From contig QCER01000004.1 in the NCBI GenBank assembly GCA_003280515.1, positions 1-64,000 of the forward strand: a DNA stretch of 64,000 nt. Reading direction: 5' to 3'. The notes beneath the pieces are model-generated. The model saw only the letters and a list, made by a program, of their open reading frames with translations, ran no database searches and was not told the origin of the DNA. Below, one piece after another: positions 58,049 through 64,000 of the stretch. Each line of letters opens with the position of its first letter. Within the stretch, counting starts at the first letter, position 1. The DNA is from Prochlorococcus sp. AG-355-P18. Lineage in GTDB: Bacteria; Cyanobacteriota; Cyanobacteriia; PCC-6307; Cyanobiaceae. Position numbers and translations under genes: made by a program.

Positions 58049-58255
58049 ATGACAAAATCAGGTGTAACTACAGAATCAGGTGGAAGACAGAATATGTTCC
58101 CATCAGAAACAAGGCCTTATATTGATGAAACTGTGTCTTATGATGGATACCCTCAAAATGCAGAAAAAGTAAATGGTAGATGGGCTATGGTTGGTTTCGT
58201 TGCACTAATAGGCGCCTATGTAACAACAGGTCAGATAATTCCAGGAATCTTTTAG
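58049..58255 (+). CDS. hli: High-light-inducible protein
   Basis: A 68-residue single-helix member of the LHC superfamily that protects photosystem assembly under stress. The chlorophyll-binding motif EKVNGRWAMVGF is at residues 38-49 and the tail GAYVTTGQIIPG follows at 55-66. The N-terminus is a 35-residue polar extension. It is one of three hli genes within 1.1 kb. Confidence 0.95.
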   Translation: MTKSGVTTESGGRQNMFPSETRPYIDETVSYDGYPQNAEKVNGRWAMVGFVALIGAYVTTGQIIPGIF

Positions 58256-58327
58256 TTCCTAAATATTCTTTTTTATAAACTATTGTTTAAGCTATATTAT
58301 TCAATTATTTCAAACGAAAATTTAGAT

Positions 58328-58456
58328 TTATTTTAAATTTGAAAATAAGAAAAACCAAGCAAAAGTTATTGCATTTAGGCTAAATATAATTCCTAAAAAT
58401 ATATAGGCAAACTTTTTACCAATAAAAGCAGTTTCTGGTTCAAGCTTTACTCTCAT
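58328..58456 (-). CDS. 42-residue membrane peptide between hli genes
   Basis: MRVKLEPETAFIGKKFAYIF, then a hydrophobic helix (LGIIFSLNAITFAWFFLF). It lacks the ExxNGR motif, so it is not an Hli. Small membrane proteins near hli genes may be co-regulated, but nothing here shows it. Confidence 0.5.
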   Translation of the reverse strand: MRVKLEPETAFIGKKFAYIFLGIIFSLNAITFAWFFLFSNLK

Positions 58457-58779
58457 TTAATCCTATTTCTATCATTAATAAGATAACACCATACAACAAA
58501 TAAATATATGTTCTAAAGAAGAAGAAAAATTAAATTAATATTGCTTTTTTAAGTTGTTGTTTAGTATTATCATTTTTCCTTAGCCAAGTTTCTTCTAGTC
58601 AATATAGATTATTAAATTAGAGAAAGAACTTCTTCAGACCAGTTTCCAACTTGTGAAATAATTTAAATCAAAATTTTTAACCTATTTTAAAAAAAACGAG
58701 TTAGTGACCTTATAGTAGTTTTTATTATATTTTTTTAATAACATCACTTAAATCTCAATTCATAAGTAATATTAATTTC
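58457..58779. other. Gene-free A/T-rich spacer
   Basis: I see no convincing frame, hairpin or promoter that stands out in this 323-base stretch. Confidence 0.4.
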
Positions 58780-58813
58780 CAAAAAAAAAGACCTAATTTA
58801 ATTTAAAATTAGG
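58780..58813 (-). terminator. Terminator of the hli pair
   Basis: On the minus strand CCTAATTT and AAATTAGG form an 8-bp stem with a 6-base loop, then TC and T9. It lies 25 bases after the stop of the gene at 58838-58978. Confidence 0.8.
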
Positions 58814-58837
58814 CGTTTAAGAAAATAAGAATTTATA

Positions 58838-58978
58838 TTAAATGAAACCAGGTATGATTTGACCTGTAGTTAGATAAGCTCCAACTAGAGCAATAAATCC
58901 TAGCATTGCAAATCTGCCGTTGAGCTTTTCAGCAATGATTTTTTCTTTCTCTACTATTTTTGGTGAGTTATTTTTCAT
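58838..58978 (-). CDS. hli: High-light-inducible protein, second gene of the pair
   Basis: 46 residues. EKLNGRFAMLGF (residues 17-28) carries the full ExxNGRxAM chlorophyll-binding motif, followed by GAYLTTGQIIPGF. Its ATG shares one base with the stop of the upstream 35-residue hli (TAATG), so the two are translationally coupled. Confidence 0.93.
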   Translation of the reverse strand: MKNNSPKIVEKEKIIAEKLNGRFAMLGFIALVGAYLTTGQIIPGFI

Positions 58979-59085
58979 TAGAACCAGCCTGGAATGATTT
59001 GGCCTGTTGTTACATAGGCACCTACTGCTGCAACGAATCCTAACATCGCTGCCCAACCGTTAAAACGTTCTGCTTCTGGAGTCAT
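58978..59085 (-). CDS. hli: Minimal high-light-inducible protein, first gene of the pair
   Basis: Only 35 residues: MTPEAERFNGWAAMLGF, then VAAVGAYVTTGQIIPGWF. The chlorophyll-binding motif reads ERFNGWAAM, with Trp in place of the conserved Arg after NG. In the LHC family that Arg pairs with the Glu of the partner helix. The helix and the TTGQIIPG tail are otherwise typical. Confidence 0.88.
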   Translation of the reverse strand: MTPEAERFNGWAAMLGFVAAVGAYVTTGQIIPGWF

Positions 59086-59281
59086 TTTTTTAATATAATT
59101 TGTTAACCAATATAACATATTTATTTAATAATGTAAAGAAAATGAGGAAAATACTCATTTTTTATCAGGAAAATTTGAATACTGCTACATATATGTGTCG
59201 AAATATACCTTATCGGCGTTTTTGTTTTTGTTCTGATTTTTATAAATTTTAATTAAAAAAATCATAAATTAATACTTTTTT
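59086..59281. other. hli promoter region
   Basis: A/T-rich, with no frame of interest. It should contain the minus-strand promoter of the hli pair; I could not single out convincing -10/-35 boxes. Confidence 0.3.
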
Positions 59282-59368
59282 GTTTTTCAGGTAAATCCTC
59301 ATTTAGAGGTATTTTAAATTAATATGATATCAGAGTCAGCTAGTAGGGATACAGGCTGACTCTTTTTA
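59282..59368 (+). ncRNA. Candidate small RNA with its own terminator
   Basis: AGAGTCAGC (59332-59340) and GCTGACTCT (59355-59363) form a perfect 9-bp stem with a 14-base loop, then TTTT, a good intrinsic terminator on the plus strand. A second small hairpin (CCTC/GAGG near 59297-59309) precedes it. No plus-strand gene lies upstream within 1 kb, so the terminator probably ends a short RNA. Confidence 0.45.
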
Positions 59369-59452
59369 TAGAAATTTTTAGTTTTTGAATAAAAGTAGTT
59401 TTTAGAATTTAAATTATTGCTATTAATAAATTAGATATACATACAGTGATTT

Positions 59453-59617
59453 ATGTCAATTACTACGTTTTACATGCATTTAATTTTTGGAAGAATTCCT
59501 TCTCTTATGAGTTCTGACTTGATACTTTATATCTTGCCTGCTATTACAATTTCAATACTATTCTTTAGCGTTAAAATAATGTTTTTTAAGACGCCTAAAT
59601 TAAGAAAGGTCAAATAA
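59453..59617 (+). CDS. 54-residue membrane peptide
   Basis: MSITTFYMHLIFGRIPSLMS, then a hydrophobic helix (LILYILPAITISILFFSV) and a basic tail (KTPKLRKVK). Function unknown. Confidence 0.45.
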   Translation: MSITTFYMHLIFGRIPSLMSSDLILYILPAITISILFFSVKIMFFKTPKLRKVK

Positions 59618-59671
59618 TAAAGGATTTAGAATTATTTTTTTAAAGTAATTCCCAATCTTTTTTTGGATATT

Positions 59672-60295
59672 AGACTTTTTTTCGGCAGCTCAAAGAAATA
59701 GATAATGCATAGATGATGTAATTGATGTTCAATCAAGAATTATAAAAAAGGTTCAGTATTGGAAATTGGTAGTGGTAGCGGTGAACATGCTGTGGTTTTT
59801 TAAAAACGTTTTCCAATAATAATTTGGCAAACAAGTGATCCCGAGTTAATAAATAGAAAAATTATAAGTTCTTGGATTGAGTATGAAGACTTAACTAAGA
59901 CAATGCCCCATCCTATTTTGATTGATGTAGAAAAAATTCCGTGGAAAATCCCATTGAGATTAGCTCATTCTTTGCAAGGAATAGTCTCTATCATTATGAT
60001 TCGTGTTGCACATTGTCTTGTAAGCTAGCTCTCTTTAGAGAGTCAGGAAAAATACTTAAAAAAGGGACAATTTTTAATATTGTATGGGCCATTTTAAATT
60101 TGTAATAAGTACATAAGTGAGAGTAATTATTTTTTCGATAATTCATTGAAAATGCAAAATGATATTTGGGTTATTAAAAATCTTGAGGAAGTTTGTTATT
60201 AGAGTAAGAAAAATGTTTTTTATGAAGAATATTTTATTAGTATGACTGCAAATAAATTTTTCAATAATTTACAGAAAAGTTTCTTGATAAGTTAA
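59672..60295 (+). pseudogene. Decayed DUF938 SAM-dependent methyltransferase gene
   Basis: The remains read SAAQRNR-stop, then KKGSVLEIGSGSGEHAVVF-stop, KRFPIIIWQTSDPELINRK, SWIEYEDLTKTMPHP and KIPWKIPLRLAHSLQGIVSI; after frameshifts ALFRESGKILKKG and NYFFDNSLKMQNDIW follow. The SAM motif EIGSGSGEH and the fragment order match the DUF938 family. At least three in-frame stops, two of them at likely former Gln codons, and several frameshifts rule out an intact product. Confidence 0.8.
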
Positions 60296-60335
60296 ATAAT
60301 ATAAATAAGTTATTTCAATGCATCAAATTAGATAA

Positions 60336-60497
60336 TCAGCCTGATAGTTTTTTGCTCCATTCTTTATGCTTTTGATCTAAATCTGAAATTTTTTCGCCTA
60401 AACTTAACTGCCTTTCTAATAATTCAACTTTTGTAAGTGTTATTTTTTCCGAATAAAATTTAATAGGTTGATTACCATGCAAGTTGTCACCACTCAT
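60336..60497 (-). CDS. 53-residue charged helical protein
   Basis: MSGDNLHGNQPIKFYSEKIT followed by a long charged helix (KVELLERQLSLGEKISDLDQ, then KHKEWSKKLSG). It has heptad-like leucines, so a coiled coil is possible. It lies on the strand opposite the neighbouring pseudogene. Function unknown. Confidence 0.5.
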   Translation of the reverse strand: MSGDNLHGNQPIKFYSEKITLTKVELLERQLSLGEKISDLDQKHKEWSKKLSG

Positions 60498-60614
60498 ACG
60501 AATAATATAGTTAATAATCTTTTTAGGACGAAAATTTTATGATTGCTAATTCTTTTATATTCTTTTCAGATTTGCGTAAATTAATGTGATAAAAAAATTG
60601 TAATTATTATGTTT

Positions 60615-61781
60615 TTAATCCACTATTTTGTATGAAGATTGCCATATATATCTTTTTCGCTTGATGTCTGGCTGAACAGCAACGCAATTGCAAGCAATAT
60701 TCCAGAGAGCTTTGTGTATTGGATCAGGGTTAAAAAGATATGCTTTTTTAAATGCTTTTTTAATTAAGACAGTTGCCTTCTTCGCATGATAATGGGGGAT
60801 GGTTGGACAAACATGGTGAACGACATGACTAGAACCTATATTATGATGAAGAAAATTCAGAACTTTACCGTAAGGCCTGTCAATAGATAGAAATGCTCCT
60901 CTCATAAAGGAAAATTCCGTATTTGAAAGATGAGGTACATCCGATTCTGTATGATGAAGCCATGTATAAACAACTAACCAACAATTAACCACTAATAAAG
61001 GACCAAAATATAGAGCAACTACTGGAAATAATCCATACTTAAAAACTAAATAAAAAATGCCCAATAATGTTAAACCTACTCCAATATCTGATAGCCAAAC
61101 TTTCTTGGTCCATATTGATGGCCATAATGCTTTAGAAAATGGTTTGATTGGCCAAAAATGATTTGAAGTTCCATATTTAACTCCTCCGGTACTTCCTGTA
61201 AGTAAATAAGCAGGCCAGCCAAATATTAGATGTAACACGAGTTGTAGAATTCCGTAATTTTTCTTACCTAGGGAATTTGAAAAATGTAATTCTTTTTCTC
61301 CACCAACTTTTTCTGTAACTCCATTTCCTTTAATGACTAGAGGTACGTGAGTTTCTCCATTGGTTATATTATTTGTGAATCGATGATGAATAGCATGAGA
61401 ACGCTGCCAAGAAAAATAAGGCACTAGAAGTAATGAGTGTATTAAATAACCTGTTGTAGATTCCAATATCTTGTTTTTAGAGAATGCTCCATGCCCACAT
61501 TCATGGGCAATTACCCAGAATCCCATTGCTGTGGTACCTGATAGCAATGCGTAAATAATCCAAATTGGGATCATTTTAGATGTAAATGGAATAGACAAAC
61601 CTATCGCAACCATTAATGATTGGATTAAAGCAGATTGTAAAAGATACCTCAAAGAAGTTTTAGTATTGCACTTAAAATAGTGATCTGGGATGGCATCCCG
61701 AAATTCTTTTATGCTTGGAATATCAGTTTCCTCTATTACAAGCGCTTGGCCTTTAAGACCAGAAAATTTTATTTTACTCAA
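60615..61781 (-). CDS. desA: Acyl-lipid fatty acid desaturase (DesA type)
   Basis: 388 residues. Three His boxes: HECGH at 93-97, HAIHH at 129-133 and HVVHH at 319-323. Four or more hydrophobic helices surround them. This layout matches membrane delta-12 acyl-lipid desaturases, which use ferredoxin to desaturate thylakoid lipids. Regiospecificity is inferred from resemblance only. Confidence 0.88.
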   Translation of the reverse strand: MSKIKFSGLKGQALVIEETDIPSIKEFRDAIPDHYFKCNTKTSLRYLLQSALIQSLMVAIGLSIPFTSKMIPIWIIYALLSGTTAMGFWVIAHECGHGAFSKNKILESTTGYLIHSLLLVPYFSWQRSHAIHHRFTNNITNGETHVPLVIKGNGVTEKVGGEKELHFSNSLGKKNYGILQLVLHLIFGWPAYLLTGSTGGVKYGTSNHFWPIKPFSKALWPSIWTKKVWLSDIGVGLTLLGIFYLVFKYGLFPVVALYFGPLLVVNCWLVVYTWLHHTESDVPHLSNTEFSFMRGAFLSIDRPYGKVLNFLHHNIGSSHVVHHVCPTIPHYHAKKATVLIKKAFKKAYLFNPDPIHKALWNIACNCVAVQPDIKRKRYIWQSSYKIVD

Positions 61782-62018
61782 ATTATTTTTTGGTTAAGAA
61801 CTGTATTCAATAAAAGTGAATTTATATATTCTATTATCCATCACAGGATCTCATAATGAAAAGAATTTATAATTTTTTTCGATAAAGTTTTTTATGATTT
61901 TAATTTGATTTTCGAATAAAATTTTTTATCAAACATCTATTATCGCAATCTTTTTTTTGATCTATTTAATTGTTTTTTTATGCTGAATGTGTCTCCTCTT
62001 CTTAAAAGATAAATTAAT

Positions 62019-62150
62019 TTAAAGACCACGTATATATCTCTTAGGTAACCCAGATTGTTTACGTGGCTTTACTAGAATAGGTAAAACTATAACTCCTACA
62101 GTAAAAAGACAGATTGGAGCAACTACCATCAATATAGATTCTAGAGACAT
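62019..62150 (-). CDS. 43-residue membrane peptide
   Basis: MSLESILMVVAPICLFTVGV, IVLPILV, then a basic tail KPRKQSGLPKRYIRGL. One helix. Function unknown. Confidence 0.5.
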   Translation of the reverse strand: MSLESILMVVAPICLFTVGVIVLPILVKPRKQSGLPKRYIRGL

Positions 62151-62336
62151 AAAAAATTTTGAATTTATTTATAAATAGCAGGATTTTTTTTATAAGTCAT
62201 GCGTATTTATATCTATTAAGCTAGGAAAGACTCAAAATTTTTATAAATTATTAAGTAATTAAAAAAAAAAGATTAAAAAACATCAACTTTGTAATAATTC
62301 GTCCTATTTATTTATGACTGTTTAGGAAAGTTTCTT

Positions 62337-62477
62337 ATGGATGAAGAAAAAAAATGGATGCTTATGACTTATTATTGTCCAACTCATGGCGATTCAGGTT
62401 TAGTAAAACCGATTCAACTAACAAAAAAAGAAATTAGTAAAACATTCTTAAAAAAAAGTAGGAGTTCTAAAAATTAA
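62337..62477 (+). CDS. 46-residue basic protein
   Basis: MDEEKKWMLMTYYCPTHGDS, GLVKPIQLTKKEI and a Lys/Ser tail. A single CPTH segment could be half of a metal site. The TAGGAAAG before the ATG is a fair ribosome-binding site. Not recognised. Confidence 0.45.
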   Translation: MDEEKKWMLMTYYCPTHGDSGLVKPIQLTKKEISKTFLKKSRSSKN

Positions 62478-62634
62478 TTTTTAAAATAAAATTTAAAATA
62501 TAGTTAAAATGCTCTAATTTCTAATAGAAATATTTTTAATATTAAGAGTAAGTGCTAAAAATGTTTTTATTTTGAAATTAGTATAAATTTATTTGCGTAG
62601 TTAATAATTTGAAAAATTCTGAAAATAATAATTA

Positions 62635-62787
62635 TTAAACCTGATCAGAATCGCACGTTAATTCGCATTGATTAAGATCATTAGTTGATATCTTTTCTAA
62701 AATCCTTAACATGTCAATTTCCGAAAGCTCTCCATTGGAGTTCCATTTTAAAGTTGTTTTCCTTTGAGGTGAATTTTTTTTATTCAT
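62635..62787 (-). CDS. 50-residue protein with a single CX3C, coupled to the twin-CX3C gene
   Basis: Basic N-terminus (MNKKNSPQRKTTLKWNSNGE), acidic middle, and Cys41-x3-Cys45 (CELTC) near the end. AAGGGGGGTG before the ATG is a very strong ribosome-binding site. Its first codons overlap the last 8 bases of the upstream twin-CX3C gene, so the two are made together. Confidence 0.6.
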   Translation of the reverse strand: MNKKNSPQRKTTLKWNSNGELSEIDMLRILEKISTNDLNQCELTCDSDQV

Positions 62788-62938
62788 TTTGATCACCCCC
62801 CTTTAAATGAACTTCTAAACAACGAGTGATACACTCTTGATGACCATCAACAATACTGCATTCAGTAATACACTCGAAATATGAATTAATAGAATCTATT
62901 TCTGTATTCTGGTTGGTAGAAACAAATGAATCATTCAT
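62780..62938 (-). CDS. 52-residue twin-CX3C protein
   Basis: Cys23-x3-Cys27 and Cys36-x3-Cys40 (FECITECSIV, then QECITRCLEV) predict a disulphide-linked helical hairpin. The ATG at 62938 is preferred to an in-frame TTG at 62989. It is the second twin-CX3C protein in the window (first at 38811-38975) and overlaps the next gene by 8 bases. Confidence 0.6.
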   Translation of the reverse strand: MNDSFVSTNQNTEIDSINSYFECITECSIVDGHQECITRCLEVHLKGGDQNE

Positions 62939-63227
62939 AATATTGTTGGATTTATTTGGAATAGAGATATAGCACGAATTTATGTTCAATAATTTAATTT
63001 ATTAAGTGAATTGGAAAAAATAAGTATTATTTACTAAATTCATTTTAGACCTGTTTTACCTCCTAAAAAGGTAGTAAAATTTATCATTTAAAAGAGCAAA
63101 ATAAACATTAATTTTTATTATTTAAGATTAAATTTAAAAGCCAATCTTCTTAAAAATCAGCATAAAGACTGATTTACTTTTCAGTAATTTAGTTAGATTA
63201 TTAAAAAGTACACTTTTAGATTTTCAA

Positions 63228-63380
63228 ATGAAATCAGTAATTAATTGGCTTGCGAAAATGTTAGAGAGTATGGCAAATGCTTTTATGCATCCTTTAAAGA
63301 ATGACTTACCTCCTTCTATAGGTACTCATGCATATAGCAGTATTCCTATAAAAAGAAAATTGCGAAGAAGGTTGAATTAG
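63228..63380 (+). CDS. 50-residue basic protein
   Basis: MKSVINWLAKMLESMANAFM forms an amphipathic N-terminal helix, followed by HPLKNDLPPSIGTHAYSSIP and an Arg/Lys tail. It may bind the membrane surface. Not recognised. Confidence 0.5.
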   Translation: MKSVINWLAKMLESMANAFMHPLKNDLPPSIGTHAYSSIPIKRKLRRRLN

Positions 63381-63383
63381 GTA

Positions 63384-64000
63384 TTAACTTATGGGAATTA
63401 ATTTTTCATTTTTATTATCCCAAATAATATATTTGAAGCATTTTGAAAAATCGCTTAATTTTAAGAACTTTGATTGTTGGAGCAAATGAATGTTTTCTTT
63501 ATGGCAAGCTCTTAAGTTGTAATTTGGTATTCTCTCAGAGAGATGATGAATGCTGTGGAAGGATATGTCTGCTAAAAACCAATTTAGCCAATTAGGGATA
63601 TCTAAATTGCTACTACCTAAAATCGCTCCATCGATGAGATCCCAATTTTTTGTATTTTTAGCATATGCATTCTCATAGTTATGTTGCACAAAAAAAACAC
63701 ATATTAAAATTGCTGCTGATAAGGTTAATACAATGGAATAAAATGATAAGAAAAAAACTAACCCTAACCATTTACACATAAAAATCCACCCTATTATTAC
63801 AACTATGTTATTGATTATTAATTCACATAATTCACTGAAATTATCTCCATAATCAGAAAAAGGTGGTTTAACTCTTGAATTAATAGTTAGAAGTTGCGAA
63901 ATTTCTCTTTCTTCTATTTTGATAAAAGTCTCTTCAAATATATCTTTAATGAAATTAAAAATAATAATTACAAGTCCTAATCTAGGTTTTAAAACTAAGT
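63384..64000 (-). CDS. Fatty acid desaturase, Bacillus Des-like (5' end outside window)
   Basis: The C-terminal His box HSIHH, followed by LSERIPNYNL, and the preceding QHNYENAYA with GSSNLDIPNWLNWFLADI match Des-type membrane desaturases. The frame is open through the window edge without a stop (LVLKPRLGLVIIIFNFIKD and so on), so the gene continues beyond 64000. A shorter product from an internal ATG at 63779 would lack the first His boxes. Confidence 0.8.
   Translation of the reverse strand, partial: LVLKPRLGLVIIIFNFIKDIFEETFIKIEEREISQLLTINSRVKPPFSDYGDNFSELCELIINNIVVIIGWIFMCKWLGLVFFLSFYSIVLTLSAAILICVFFVQHNYENAYAKNTKNWDLIDGAILGSSNLDIPNWLNWFLADISFHSIHHLSERIPNYNLRACHKENIHLLQQSKFLKLSDFSKCFKYIIWDNKNEKLIPIS

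Noticed and set aside
58979-59056. N-terminal extension of the 46-residue Hli (72-codon version)
   Set aside because: The extension is out-of-frame reading through the coupled 35-residue hli gene; the ATG at 58978 gives the proper Hli.

Overview
The window is AT-rich chromosomal DNA from a marine picocyanobacterium, most likely a high-light-adapted Prochlorococcus. The grounds are the low GC by eye, the split cyanobacterial ATP synthase loci, PSRP-3/Ycf65, the ResB/CcdA cytochrome c system, three high-light-inducible (hli) genes, and many very short genes typical of that genus. I saw no tRNA, rRNA, insertion sequence, integrase or CRISPR array.

Region 1 (1-37.7 kb) is mostly conserved core genome: a Ski2-type helicase, fumC, purB, a TlyA methyltransferase, glnB, queF, ccs1-ccdA, an FtsW/RodA protein, the eight-gene atp operon (atpI-B-E-F2-F-H-A-G), a ferredoxin, the NAD genes nadE-nadD, pepP, PSRP-3, atpD-atpC, groES-groEL, secG, gpmI, pyrR, an Hsp70-like protein, rpoZ and several small conserved proteins.

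Region 2 (38-64 kb) is accessory in character: gene-sparse, with dozens of proteins of 18-70 residues, several of them paralogous within the window, plus decayed genes. It contains one tight metabolic operon (39.9-45.9 kb): a ureohydrolase resembling the Ni-dependent guanidine hydrolase of cyanobacteria rather than agmatinase, its HypA/HypB-type nickel chaperones, a three-part NMT1-type ABC transporter and a Rieske oxygenase. I read this as a guanidine (or guanidino compound) nitrogen-scavenging system.

The most striking regulatory signal is at 51.14-51.37 kb. A consensus sigma70 promoter is followed by a perfect NtcA box over the predicted transcription start, then a folded leader resembling the glutamine riboswitch (Downstream-peptide type), then a 33-residue DUF4278-like peptide ending in an LTYRG motif. 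This is the layout expected of a nitrogen-excess-induced small regulator.

Other notable items are two small-protein families with Cys motifs (twin CX3C; a CP12-tail-like ECx3Px4Cx3C), two pseudogenes (NTF2-like and DUF938 methyltransferase), an hli pair joined by a stop-start overlap, two fatty acid desaturases at the right end (one cut by the window edge), and several strongly folded intergenic segments that may be non-coding RNAs.
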